Shown here one piece after another: positions 1 to 12,289 of a stretch of DNA of 64,000 nt. Where the stretch lies: the NCBI GenBank assembly GCA_015179025.1, contig WHUX01000191.1, positions 37,359-101,358 of the forward strand, read 5' to 3'. Each line of letters begins with the position of its first letter. Positions within the stretch are counted from its first letter, which is position 1. The translations under genes and the position numbers were made by a program. Source of the stretch: Terfezia claveryi. Its lineage: Eukaryota > Ascomycota > Pezizomycetes > Pezizales > Pezizaceae. The notes below the pieces were generated by a model. The model had not been told where the DNA came from. It did not search any database and saw nothing but the letters and a program-made list of their open reading frames with translations.

Positions 1-922
1 CCTATGTCATAGATAATAGTCTATCATCTGTGCTACAAGTAATAACAAAGATAATGGTAATAATAATAAGAGTTGAATGAGAATCTGTTTTACTCTCAAA
101 TAGGAATCAAAAAAGATAATAGGGTGCAATAAAAACAACAACTATACTTGAATAAGTCTGTTCTACTATCAAAAAGATAATATGAGACTCAAATAAAGCT
201 ATTCAAGTTTCTAAATAAGACTAAGAATATAGTTATAATAACTATCTAACTATACCCTTTAATATATCTTTAACTATAAACTTCCTTTTCTTTTTTATAA
301 GAATACTTTATATATACTTTTCCTGAATATATATATTCATATTATGAAATATATTTATGAATATTTATATTATATTAAATAGTTTATATTATTTAATTAT
401 ATATTATTATAATTACTTCCTTTTTTAAGTTTCATAAGACTAAATAAAGCCTACTATACTATTTTATGATAGTAGAGAAAAGAAATATAGAATCTACTAT
501 AAGTACTACTAGTAATATTTATAGTTATACTAAGCTAAATATCTAATACTTATATAATTACTATTTAATATAAAATATTTTACTGTAAAGTAATTTAATA
601 TATTTAATATTTAATAAATTTTATTCTTATTATATAATATAAAGTATATACTTTAAAGATAATATAATTAATAAAAGATTATTTTAAAGACTTTTATAAG
701 TATATAAAGGAATTTCTTTAGTTTTTAATAACTAAATCTTTAAAAGCTATTATAATTCTTATTTTTTATAATAGTACTAGAAATTTTTTAGTAAAAACTT
801 TTTATTAAAAGGATGAGTATTTCTTATTTAGTATTATTACTAAAATTAAAATATATCTTTTGATCTTATGTATATTTTTTAATTGCACTATTATATATTC
901 TTATAATTAATATATAATATAG
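1..922. other. AT-rich decayed block, left part
   Basis: No gene can be read. No CG dinucleotide is visible. In 481-840 I counted 22 cytosines on the top strand and all 22 are followed by T; 21 of 25 guanines there are preceded by A, which is the same context on the other strand. This looks like repeat DNA destroyed by a RIP-like C-to-T process that spares CpT. What the original sequence was cannot be told. Confidence 0.8.
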
Positions 923-1435
923 TGTAACAACCATGTGTTCAGTTGTCATCACCTACGATCGCAGGTGATGGGTCATTGCCATTGTTGTCTTTGTTATCAC
1001 CTACGATCGCAGGTGATGGGTTATTGTGTTATCGTTACCTTGCTTGGCTTCTGAGATAGGGAAGCTTATTTCCCCCATTGCCCTGACCGAGTTATGTATA
1101 TATAGAGCCTGTCCCTCGTACTGTCATTGGATCTCCATCCAACGTCTTATATACCAATACAGGACCTTGCTTCTCCCAGCGCTTGTGCACCTCCCTTGTG
1201 CACATCCTTGTCTCATACAAATAACTCTGCAGCATAGCTGCCTCCCTTGACACACGCGGCAACTGCCTCTGCGTATTTCGTGCCTGTTGCCCTCTGCCTC
1301 TCTTGCCTTCGCCCTTGCCCCCATCCTAGCCTCTCCTCTAGTCACTCACGTAGCATTCCCATGTGTGTGTTACCCTAGTCCTGCCCTTGCCCCGGTGTAC
1401 CCCTTGGTCACCTTGTCCCCTGAGCCCTCGTTACA
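923..1435 (+). mobile_element. Solo LTR with 5-bp target duplication
   Basis: The 513-bp unit begins TGTAACA and ends GTTACA, the usual TG..CA form of LTR ends, and is flanked on both sides by TATAG (918-922 and 1436-1440), a 5-bp duplication typical of LTR retrotransposon integrase. A likely TATA box (GTATATATAGAG) lies near 1097-1108. It has normal base composition with several CpG sites, while the DNA on both sides has none, so it landed after the surroundings had decayed. A diverged relative lies at about 59341-59712 on the other strand. No internal domain is adjacent, so recombination between two LTRs is the simplest origin. Confidence 0.88.
948..1021. repeat. Pair of 26-bp direct repeats, each a near palindrome
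   Basis: Two identical 26-bp copies (948-973 and 996-1021) are 48 bp apart in the upstream half of the solo LTR. Each contains CACCTACGATCGCAGGTG, whose arms CACCT and AGGTG are inverted around a CGATCG core. They could bind a dimeric regulator ahead of the LTR TATA box, but this is inference. Confidence 0.6.
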
Positions 1436-4300
1436 TATAGAATTATTCTTTATTTTTAACTTATATATTACAAATATTAGGAAAAATAGATTTTTACTTT
1501 ATATTAGCTTTATGTTAGCTTTATAAAAGTTATTTAAGGCTTCAGAAGCTTAGTAAAGAAAATATTTTAATTAAAGTACTTAATAAGCCAAAAATTATAA
1601 AACTTTATCTTAATAAGTACTAGAAGATAAATTATAAAACTTTTTTATCTTGATGAACTAGATATTATAGCTAAAATTATATAAACTAAGCTAACAACTA
1701 CTTGATAGTAAGTAACTAGATATCAACTCTACTTTCTTATATATATACCTATATTTTATATCTAATTATTATTCTTTTAAACTCAAATGAAGTTTTATAT
1801 TACTAAATTACTTTAAATGAATCTATATTTTTTACTCTCTATAGTAGTCTAATTAGACTCAAACTTAGTAATTGTATCTTTATAAGACTTAAATACTGAT
1901 ATATCAATAGATATTACTATTATTACTAGCTTACCTCTAATATTACTTTACTTTAATTAAAAGGACTAGTAATTTTGTTTTAGTTATTACTTTTTATCTA
2001 TAAACTATTAAACAATACTTTAAATAGCTAGAATATGGCTAATAAAATATTATTAAATTATTTGACTATATAAGTAATATTAGAAATAATTATTTCTTCC
2101 TTCTATCTTATTTACTAGCTTATTTTAGCTAATATACTAATCTTATATTAATATTTTTAATATTCTAGATATTGTATAATAAGTTTAAAGCTTGTAAGTA
2201 TGTAAAGCTCTTAAATAAGTAAAGCTTTTAAGTAAGTAAAGTCTTTAAGTAAGTAAAGCCTTTAAGTAAGTAAAACTATAAACTTTATAACCTTCAAATA
2301 AGTTCAACAAGTTCTACAACCTCCTAAAACAAGTCTATTTTTTTTTTTTGTCTTAGAAAAATTATAGAGAGAGAGTTATTAGTTAAAATACTTAATTAAA
2401 AATATGAAGTAGTATTAGAATAAAAATCTATACTAAATAACTATCAAGTATTAGTATAAACAGTCTAGTATAAGCTGAATAGAGTACTACAATTTAAATA
2501 AGTTGAAGAATATATATTTAAAATAGCTAAGCTTATATATAGCTAATTAAATATGTCTAAAGCAAAGTCCTTACTTTAAGTAAAAAATGTCAATAAAATA
2601 TTTTTAAGCTATTAAGCTTACTAAGACCCTATTTGAACTTTAAAAGTTTAAAAACTTCTTTTTTCATACTAGTAAGTTGAGTTATATAGTTGGAAAAGTA
2701 TATATTGAATTTTTTCTTATAATATTGGCTTTTTTTTACTAGGTTTCATTATGTAGAAATTTATAATAGTAATAGTATATAGTAGACTTCTTTTCTATTA
2801 AGATTACCTAAATTTGTAATCTATATATATATTATACTTTATATTAAAATTGTTTAAGTACTAGTATAATACTACTATATTTAAGAGATTATCTACTTTC
2901 TTCTGAACTACTTTACAAGCTATTATACTAATAAAAGTATAATATAGTTGAAGTATCTATCCTATATATATAGGTTAGATAAGCCAATAGATATTAGTAT
3001 AAATTATAATATAATTGAGGTTTCTATTCTATATATATAAGTTAGATAAAAGCTAATATATATAAGTATTAAGATATATAATATTATTAAGAGGTCTATA
3101 TCTAAAGGTAGGCTACTAAATATATAATTAAAACTAAAAATATATAAGTACTATAATACTATTAAGATATCTACCTTTATATAGAGTAAAGAGAATAGTA
3201 AAAAAATATTAAGTCAATAATTAATATAATGTAATATATAAAATAAGAATAAATTACAAATAGCTATCTATTTTATATTATATTGCTATATATTGAAGTT
3301 ATTAAATTAAAAGTTAAATAGAATAATAGTAATAGAGTCTAAGTCTATTTAATAAGATTTATACATAATCAAAATATAACTTAACTTATAATAATAGTAC
3401 TTATACTCTATATAAATAAAACTATATTACTATTAAGCTAGTCTAGTTAGTACAATATCTCTATCTACTACTCAGTTAACTAGATTATAATTGATAATAA
3501 TTAAATAAATAATACTTATATTAAGTTTATATTTTATAGATAATATTAATTAGTTTAATACTATTATTATTACTTGTTTATAGTATAGTAAATTGGGTTT
3601 TAAGTTAAAGTTTTATTATAATTAGAAGATTAGAGATTTAATTTATTCTTTTATTTTTTTATTCTAGTTTTTTTTTAGACTTTATTTTACTATTAAGTTA
3701 CTATATAATACTAAGTCTATATAGTACTAAGTTTGCATAATATCAAGCTCATATAGGTTTAAAGTAAAATTAAGACTAGTCTCATTATAAAAGTTAAATG
3801 AATAGTATTTTAAATTAACTAACTTAAGATACTATAGAAGTTAGATATAATAGTATTTTAAATTACCTAGCTTAAGATACTATTGAAGTTAGATATAATA
3901 GTATTTTAAATTAGCTAGTTTAAAATACTATAGAAGCTAGATATAATAGTATTTTAAATTGGTCAGCTTAAAATACTACAAAGACTAGATATAATAGTAT
4001 CTTAAATTAGCTAGCTTAAAATATTGAAAAGGTTAAATATAATAGTATCTAAAATTAGTCAGTTTAAGATAGTATATATAACTTTATTATAAGTAGAATT
4101 TTATTAGATTTTATTCTCTATCTTTATTAAAATATAAGATTTTATGAAGTTTCAATAATATATATAGTAGAAATTCTATATATACTAGTATAAATATAAA
4201 AAATATATACAAACTCTATTATTCTTTACTATATTTTTTAAAAGTGACTATAGTTAATACTAAACTTAACTATAAAATTTATAGTAAGGGAATCTCTTAG
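1436..4300. other. AT-rich decayed block, right part
   Basis: This is about 2.9 kb with no readable gene and no CG dinucleotide until about 4461. Most remaining C residues are in CpT. Traces of old tandem structure survive: a 17-18 bp repeat of AAGTAAGTAAAG type around 2212-2275, two diverged copies of a roughly 65-bp unit around 2940-3067, and the 48-bp array at 3801-4080. Confidence 0.75.
3801..4080. repeat. 48-bp tandem repeat, six copies, each with a hairpin
   Basis: The string AATAGTAT recurs at 3801, 3849, 3897, 3945, 3993 and 4041, an exact 48-bp period. Each unit has inverted arms of the type TAGTATTTTAA and TTAAAATACTA around ATTAGCTAGC. Copies differ mainly by transitions, while spacing is constant, so the array predates or escaped indel decay. 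Confidence 0.85.
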
Positions 4301-4307
4301 AATACAG

Positions 4308-4356
4308 ATAAGCTAAGAATAAGGAATTTATTCAAATCCCTTTATTCTTAGCTTAT
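4308..4356. repeat. Inverted repeat (hairpin)
   Basis: The arm ATAAGCTAAGAATAA at the left pairs with TTATTCTTAGCTTAT at the right over a short AT-rich loop, with a few extra paired bases beyond. It sits at the edge of the AT-rich block. Function unknown. Confidence 0.6.
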
Positions 4357-4460
4357 ATAACTCTTATATGCTACAAGTGCTTTAAATGCATAATATCTCT
4401 ATTAACTTTAGCTCTTATACCTTGAATTTTAATAGTAAGTATTATAAAAAGTACTATAGC

Positions 4461-5668
4461 ACGTTACAGACTACTATTAAAGGACTATATACTGTACTAT
4501 CCCTGGTAAAGGACTCTAGCTAGGCAGTAACAGAAACCTCTCTACCAAAACCCCTCAATATCAACTTCATTGGAGCAGGGGCTTTCACTTACCTTACTAG
4601 AAGGCATAAGCTGAAGCATTAACCCACTCCCTACTGTATCTCATATCACACAAACCTAATCCTATGGGCCGGTCGTGGCGTGTCTCATATAGCCCGCTGG
4701 CAAAACAAAACTATTACCACCATACGTTAATTATTTACCATCAGTCATGCCATGGTTTATGATACTTCAACAATTACCACGATAGCTACATATATAAATT
4801 ACCTCAGTACAATTGAACTCTTGCTCTGAGTTGCATCTCTTCAGGTAAGTACTGGATCAACCCGGCCTCCAATGCCATTCCTGTATGCTATGGTCGTGTA
4901 CTTATATCTCTACACAATCAGTGGTAATGCTCGGTCTGTGTGCAGTTAGTGGGTCGTTCCAGGAGCCCGACAATATTGAACGGTTGGCCAATCGTCTGAT
5001 TGTGGAATGGATGTATCTAAATATACCAAGCATCTCCAATGGGCCAATGGCTTTTCTTTCTAAAAAGAAGTATAATACCTGAAGCCAGTTTAAGTCAATA
5101 GCAGAGGTGGTGCTAGCTAATATTTCCAATAGAATTTGTACATGCTTACAACTGGCGTGGGATGGACGAAGACCTTACATTTGTTCACAGCTAACTTTAC
5201 ATACCTCCACACTAGCGAAATAATTGTTAACCCTAGTTACCAGTGCCCTGCATGTAACGGTATACATAGTTCTTCATCATGTGTAAAGAGGACTGGAGGT
5301 ACCTAGTTGGGCTCCGATTTTCGCTGCTCTATCGGCGAGTAGAACCAAGTTTCCTAGGATAGAAAACCATGCGTCTGCTGTATACAGGCTTGAGCTAGTA
5401 AACGTGACACGACTGTGCGACAGAACATCGAAATCATGGACTGGTAAAAGTGCTGATCATGGACTGATTGGATAAAATGATGTTATATCCGTGCCCGCTA
5501 GACCAGTTATATATGTACCATCTAGATCCAGAGCCCAGTTGTAATACAAGCATCTCGCCGGCTTGGCTTTGTCATTCCCATATCGACAGCGGGGGGAAAT
5601 ATTACACCCACAAGTTGAACAAGTTCCTAAATCAAGAGGAGCAAGATATTGAGAGTCTTCAGGGCATG
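4461..5668. other. Intergenic DNA, no gene recognised
   Basis: Base composition returns to normal from about 4461. Open frames here are short (75 codons or less) and overlap on both strands without recognisable motifs. I see no RNA gene or complete transposon. Confidence 0.6.
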
Positions 5669-5682
5669 GGTCACCGGAGCCA

Positions 5683-5783
5683 CTTGCCTTGTCCCTGAAT
5701 CCACCCGGGTTTCTGGGTGGCTCTTCATGGTCCCCTAAGGGGACAGCATAGGAGAATGAGTAAAAAAAAAAAAAAAAAAAAAA
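5683..5783 (+). mobile_element. Short LINE 3'-tail insertion with poly(A)
   Basis: The unit carries the tail module seen at many sites in the window (GAATCCACCCGGGTTTCTGG and onward, two stem-loops, then GAGTAAAA) and ends in about 22 A. Flanking sequences 5669-5682 (GGTCACCGGAGCCA) and 5784-5797 (GGTTGCCAGAGCCA) match at 11 of 14 bases, all differences being transitions, which fits an old target duplication. Confidence 0.75.
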
Positions 5784-5797
5784 GGTTGCCAGAGCCA

Positions 5798-8203
5798 GGA
5801 TCACAACGGCCATTTTCAGGTTTTGTGTACATACCATACCTCGTTGTAAGAATTTTCCGTAGTCTATCCCAGTCCTTATCATTTTCTTATAACCACCACA
5901 TGTACTTTACTTGTGCAGGGCACTCAAAGCAGTCTTACTAGATATGGTCGCCACCCATGGGCAGTTTGTTTGCCTATGGTTCGTCATAGGTAGATCAGTA
6001 GTAACTACCAGGATGCCTTCGCTCTTAGCAACCGATTACCGCCATGGAATGGGTATGCATGAGCCACGTATGTAGAGGTATTCGCGATCGGCGAGCTCTG
6101 AAGAGTTCAGAGATTCTAACGCATGATCGGCCAGAGCTGATTGATGATCTCGGTGACGTACACAAATATGCCATGATTTCCACAGCACTCACTGTTAAAA
6201 GCCCTAACTCACATTCATCGCCCACTCCAGCCCCGCCGAATTCTTTGGTTATTCTTCATGTGGAGTTGGTAAGCTATGAATAACTAGTCTAGGAACGGTT
6301 CTCTACAAGGGACTAAGTACTAGTTATGAATTATGCAAATGAGCTTGACCGCATAGTGCCCCCAGTAGGTGTTCACATGCATAAGTTATTATTTATCTGA
6401 AAAAACTTATCGTTATTGACGAGAACGCTAGTGCTTAACTACTGCAAGCCCCGTGTCTCCAATGTGCATGCGTCAATTCCCCTGCGGACCGATCGCCATA
6501 CCCATGTAGCTAATTCTAAGCATATCCGTTATGTACTACGTGTCAAATGAAAACTGCAGTAGCTCTGCAGAGCCTCACTGTTTTTTACCATCGTTTGGTC
6601 CCTTTTTGCGGGAATTTCATGGCCAACGTAACCAAGGTCATAGGAAATTCAGAAAATACGACCAAGCAACAGATCTATCAAATTTGTTTAACATCAAAGT
6701 GACCTAAATCGTCATTTTGCAAGGTAATCACTTTACACTTACTTCATAGTGATTTGGGAAGTATACATATAGACATAACGTCAACTCCTTATCACAAAAA
6801 TTCTAATTGGGTCTATTAGCGATCAAACCGAAGCTAATGTAATAGCTCATTAGCGCTAGCACTTAATTCGGTTGCCAACGAAGTTTACAAGGTATAGTCT
6901 GGTTGGCACAAACACCCTCCACAAGGTATATTCTACTGCAAAGTGCCCTCTGCGAGGGGTAGTAAAAGTGATAGAGTACACGATAAGTAAGGGCGCAGTT
7001 TCAACCAAGCACAGCCCCTCACATGCTAGTTGGAAATCGGACTGCCAGTCTGTATGAACACTACAATCGGCACAACATTGACGGGAAGAATAATAGTCTG
7101 CCAGCATGTGGTGCAACTTCGACCTTGAACGACAGGGAAGAGAGAGTTGTCGATAACATGTACCTACCTACATACATACGTACTGTGCTATCAAAACAGA
7201 TATGCAGGCAAAGATATGTAATATATGCATATGTTGTAGTTCCATGCAGGGAGCTCTGCACATGCGCATCATAAAAGCATATGTGTAGGACTCCAATTTT
7301 AGGTTGCAGAGCAGGCAACAATAGCCGCCAAAAGGCGCAAATCCCAACATAAATCCTTAGCTTAAACGGGATCAACCGTATATAGCCGAAGGGATCTATA
7401 ATCTAGAACTATTCAAAAAAATTCAACGACAAATCGGTATCGCGGCCGTCACCAACATTGTGTTTCACTTGGTAAGCTGACATGTACTAGTACATGCGCA
7501 TGATTTCATGTTGGCATGAGACTACTATGATCATGACGGACGACCACACCTACAGTACAGTGCATGACTAACTAGGTATATTTACAGGCCAGATTCCCTT
7601 GGTCAGACAAAACTCAGCTCCCGTCGTACCATTACCAGATATAGCTCAGGCGCGTTTGACGCTGTGAAGTGCTTACCAATCATGGTGCATCAATGCTGGA
7701 CCATCAAACTTCACCTTGCCGATCCATTTTTCTGCAGTTGAATCAGCCTTGACACGTGCAGAGCCACTCGACATCTTTCTTTTTTAACTGCTTCTTCGAA
7801 CCCACGAATCTCAACGCGACTATAACTTGACACACGTTCACCATGCTTATCAGACTTTGAACTCCAGGAACAGAGCGGCAATATCTCAGGTATATTCCCC
7901 AATGTTACTTCAAACATTCCTGTACTAATAACTGCTGTACCATACGTCGCTATTTGCTTTTCAAAAGCAGATTACTCGCATGCAGCGCAGACAATGAAGC
8001 CGCGGGTGCCTAGGAGGCCTTGACTCTTGCATTACCTATTATAACTTCTAATCGGGTTCTCTAGCTGCCGTGGCATGCCACTTACCACTAGAAATAACCA
8101 CTGTTTCTTATATGGAGTTCTAGACCTCCTAGCATACATCTTTCCCCTAATGCGCTCGGAGCTGCTCATGGAGCAGAGGTTCATTCTGCATGTGCCTATA
8201 TGT
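5798..8203. other. Intergenic DNA, no gene recognised
   Basis: Only short overlapping open frames (104 codons at most) without motifs. One 24-bp insertion unit at 6897-6920 is listed separately. Confidence 0.6.
6887..6930 (-). mobile_element. 24-bp micro-insertion with 10-bp direct repeats
   Basis: ACAAGGTATA occurs at 6887-6896 and again at 6921-6930. Between them lie 24 bp (6897-6920) whose reverse complement ends in the shared ..CCAGAC(TA) terminus of the family described in the findings. Confidence 0.7.
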
Positions 8204-8669
8204 TCATGAATAAGTTTTTTTTTTTTTGTTTTTTTTTGAAGTCTGTACGTCTGTGAAGCCTAAGGCTATGAGACGGCCTCGTTCCCTCATCCCAAAGGAC
8301 TCGGTACACCCACGAGACGACGGGCTGCATAAACGCCCTGCCTCCCGAACCAAGGAAAACACCCAAAAGACCCCCCCCTCCGCCACGCTCGCTGTCCGGC
8401 CTCTCCACAAGAATTAAAACTGAACCCCCCCCCCCCCAAACGCCTCCCCCGCCATACCGCCCCGTGCCGCCCCCCCCTTCAATGCTCATCTCAGGTCGAG
8501 ATTGGAGAAGAAGGTTTCTACAAGGTCGACGGCGGTTTCCCTCCCCCCGTCCCTTACCTTCTTGAGCCATTTCCCCCGCTCATCCATCTCTTCCCAGTTA
8601 CCCCACCTCCTGCCGATCTCCTCCCCCCGCGGGCAGACCAGGGCGACATGCCTGCCTGTCATGAATAAG
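8204..8669 (-). mobile_element. 5'-truncated Tad1-type LINE 3' end with 11-bp target duplication
   Basis: TCATGAATAAG flanks the insertion at 8204-8214 and 8659-8669. The 444-bp insert (8215-8658) starts on the plus strand with a T tract, the reverse complement of a poly(A) tail. It then matches, in reverse complement, the last codons and 3' UTR of the LINE ending at 41611: the zinc-knuckle region, a block equivalent to TCTCATAGCCTTAGGCT, and the final CAGACTTC. A homopolymer of about 15 C lies near 8418-8432. This is a textbook target-primed, 5'-truncated LINE copy. Confidence 0.88.
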
Positions 8670-9246
8670 TATACATATGCTCTAGATACAGGAACATGGC
8701 TAGTTCAACTCAGCTCCCAGGATTTCCAAATGTCTGAGTGATGGCATGTTTCACGTACATGCTGCTATCTATTATCTATTCCTGCAGCCAAGGTGCATGC
8801 GGGGTTATGTGACTCAGAAATGGGAAAAGTAAGAACAAAATTCACATCATAAGTGCCCCGCTGTATCTATCAGTCTAGATCCTTCCAGTTTGTACATGGA
8901 AAAACCGGTTTGTTTGAAAGTTGACAATGCTTTATAACAAGTCGCTACAATTGATGGGTCATGTGAAATTCTATTATCGAACAAACATTAGTGGCGGACA
9001 GCTTAGTTGCAGGTCTACACAAGTGAACCATGTTCGGATCTACTTGAGTATGCTATGAGGTTAATCGAATCGATCAAAGAGTGGCTGACATGCAGCGAGC
9101 ACCCATCTAGAATGACCAATTGAATGGCGTAGACCACATACTACAATGCAAGCTTAATAGGGAGTGTGTGATGTTTTGTGTTTATCAGAGATTCCTAGTA
9201 TCATTCAAGGTGGGGTGACTAGAACTAGCCCTGAAGAATCGAGTCT

Positions 9247-9353
9247 TTCTTTTTTTTATTTTTTATTTTTTTTATAAATACTTGTTACTCCTATGCGGCC
9301 CCATCAGGGAGCCATGAGGTATGAGACTCATTGAGGACACGCCCTCAAAATTA
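9247..9353 (-). mobile_element. LINE 3'-tail copy
   Basis: A T-rich tract is followed by AAATACTTGTTACTCCTATG and the second stem of the tail module (GGCCCCATCAGGGAGCC), then sequence that drifts from the family. The far end is uncertain and I found no clear target duplication. Confidence 0.6.
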
Positions 9354-9385
9354 TAGATTCGGCAGTCTGGTTGCACTAGATTCGG
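9354..9385 (-). mobile_element. 14-bp micro-insertion with 9-bp direct repeats
   Basis: TAGATTCGG occurs at 9354-9362 and 9377-9385 around the 14-bp insert CAGTCTGGTTGCAC. It belongs to the same short-insertion family as 6897-6920. Confidence 0.65.
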
Positions 9386-11649
9386 GTACAAGTAATGAGT
9401 TTTGGGAATAAAAAAGTTCCCATGGCATCGCCATTCACTCTCTACTAGTGCAATCTACTACATACTACCCTGTATCTTCGAGAGTGGTCGAGGATGTTTT
9501 GAATACTTACATGTGTTTTTTATTTAGTTTAAAAAACGCCTGATACGCGCGGTCCGCCTGAGGATATGACCGGACCTCTATGCGTAACTGGATTAAAGGT
9601 AGATATAGATTGGGCAGCAGATTTCTAGGAAGTACGTAGCACTCTGCAAAATCCATAAACAAGGTATTTCAATCCCTCACTAGTTGTGAAGTTCTCACAC
9701 GACCGCCTCGACGCCTCCCTTGAGGGGCCAGGAATGCCCACCTGAACAAAGCCCAATGTTCAACGCCCCTAGGATCATAACCTTAGCGTTTGGTTAGTCC
9801 TCAGGCCTGTAGATCTCCATGAAAAGTATCAAGGATCTTCGCATTGGGTATCTAATGGGTAAGATATCGAGAACGTCAAAACTAAAGTATGTCAGCACTG
9901 GCATTCATTGCAAGAACTACACTGCCAATCAACCAACGGTATCGCACACCCCTTTCTTTCCGTATTGTACTGACCTGGAGCTCCTCTGCAGCATAATTAC
10001 TCCTGACTCTTGATGGTGACTCGATTAAGGAAGGAATCCGAACCTTGAGACTACCTTAAACGCAAGGAACTACTCCAGATTTCATTACAATACCATAGGA
10101 GTTATATCCGCGATTCGACTGTTTCGCCGGTGTAGGATCTGGACTACGTCCCGACAATAGATGGAGCTTGTCCTGCTACACGAACAGGCCGTGCATGGGC
10201 AATTGAATCCTCAAATTACGTTGATTCACTCCTATCTAGAAGGCATGTAAGTACAGTGACTCATGCGTTGAGAGTCTAGTTATCAGTATCAATTAGGGCG
10301 TTAGACTTAGACTTTGAGCTGACGATGGGCTAGCATGTCAGTTGATAGAGTCTCTAAGACTCTCTATTACTTGCTCAACAAGCTGGATAGAATGTTGGAT
10401 AGCGTATATCCCCCAAATAGGAAACCTTTACTATTTGCTTCCAAAGGCCTTGGGGTATTGTCTGATTGATCTCTTGCATTGGGGGTTCTCATAAACAGGG
10501 ACCAGGTATATACATGTCTTCTCTCGGTCCCCTAGATCGTATTCTCCACTCAGCCAATAACCCCCTTTACCTGGAAGAAATGCTCTTGCTGTTGCTGCCT
10601 GATACTTACAGCATCTTGCCCGTTGGATATATTGGACTCCGCTGCATGCACACGTACTGGCGAACAAAAAAATAGAATATGTTAATCCGTTTACTAGGTT
10701 CATAGGGACAACTGTGTCGTGATCAAGTATGTAGTTCAAAGGCTGTCATACCATGGTACCGTAAACTTGATAATAAAATTCATTTTCCTGGAGGCGTGAC
10801 TCTACGGTACTCCGCATATCGGCTAACTCACGATCACCTAGATGTGGCGATGAGTGGGGCTGGCGTTATTTATTGTGTAAGTGTCTCTCTGTTCCATCCT
10901 TTAGGGTTTGCTCCCTTGAGCATACTTGGCTGCGCCGGCCTTCTTCCTCATGCTCATTTGAATATGTACTTATACCCTTGCCTAGCTGTATTCATAGTCT
11001 TGTGGTTGATGCGCCTGGGCACGAAACAGAACTTTTGTGCGCAGACCTTCAGGGACTACATTTACAGCCTTATAACGGCTCTGGCTTGTGGGATGTGTCC
11101 TACGTATGTAAAGGGGTGAATGTCTCCGGGCCAAGGTCCAATCTTGCCCCGGCATCCTTCTCAATCAATAGGGTCTTATCTAGGTATCATCTTGCTATGA
11201 ACTTTCTAGAGTGCCGAGTAAGACTGCAGCTTCCGTCCTATATACACACGATCCGGGAGTTTTATAGGAGGGTGATACGGTATAAAATTCCAGGCATAAT
11301 ACTACGATTTCCGCCCCAAAAAATGCTCTGAAATTGCGATTGCAAGGCCCTAGATCCAGGTTGGTCTCATCACACTCGTACATCAGAGGTGTTTAAAAAT
11401 TCTCTCACAGAGGATGTACAGGAGTAGTCTGTTTAATCCACTCTAAGTCATGTGGTGCAGCAGGAGCTTGATTGTTGTTAGGCCTAAACTTCGAGTATTG
11501 ATGTCATAATCATGATGTTCGAATCCATCGTTTGCAACTGTAATCCCACACCTGCGCATCTTTTTATTCCTCATTGAGCTGCATGGCCGTTAGCATACTT
11601 ATATTATATTAGCCAGCCCCCCTAGTTCAGGCACACATCCTTACCACTA
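9386..11649. other. Intergenic DNA, no gene recognised
   Basis: Two overlapping plus-strand frames (10796-11119 and 10873-11331) are the longest, but neither shows a domain, splice pattern or composition that would support a gene. No RNA gene seen. Confidence 0.55.
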
Positions 11650-12160
11650 TCAGATTCTACGGTCCTCATATTTATTACGGTACGTCGGGCCCTGGGTGTA
11701 TCGCACGGGCTGCTGAATGATACTTGGTCCCGTTAGTGGTTCTGCTGGACCATTTTCCGTCATACGATATCCTTGTAGATGTTGAATAGGATGTTTAGTA
11801 GATCCGTCCGCATATCTCTTTGCCTGTCCAGGTCGGCATAAGCGACATTGCCAAAATCGCTTATTATTAATGGTGACTGCTTCACCATACTGCCCAAATC
11901 CAACTTCGTCGTGGTGTATTTCGCATGTGCCATAGGGAGGAGGGTGCTGCTCCTGAACTATCATCACCACCACTTATATCGATTGCGCTCGGAGACTGTT
12001 GACTTGATGGTATTGCGGAAGGCTCCGGATCAAAATTCGTAAATTGACTAGATGATAATTGCGATAGGTCACTTATAGTCTCCTGATCATCATTGAAAAT
12101 CCCCGACATATCCATAGATGAAGTGTCAAAATTATCCATATCTTGCATATGGGTCAGCAT
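11650..12160 (-). pseudogene. N-terminal fragment of a hAT-like transposase, frameshifted
   Basis: Reading on the minus strand, an acidic, Ser/Gln-rich stretch starting MQDMDNFDTSSMDMSGIF (start near 12147) runs into a BED-like zinc finger: W-Q-C-x-x-C followed about 16 residues later by H and then H-L. This order is typical of the N terminus of fungal hAT transposases. The two parts are in different frames, so at least one indel lies near 11950. No catalytic core follows. Because the family is judged from motif spacing alone, another BED-type transposon protein is possible. Confidence 0.5.
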
Positions 12161-12289
12161 ACAGTTTTTTTTGTCACAGAAATAAAATAGGTAGGTACTT
12201 ACCACGATAAGTGACTAAACAGTTGCCTTCATGCGGATTGACCCGATAGCAACGGAAACACCTACAATTATATGCTAATTCCCTTAAGC

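Noticed and set aside
10796..11331. Overlapping plus-strand frames of 107 and 152 codons
   Set aside because: Composition is like chance frames in 48% GC DNA, no motif is seen, and no splice structure extends them.
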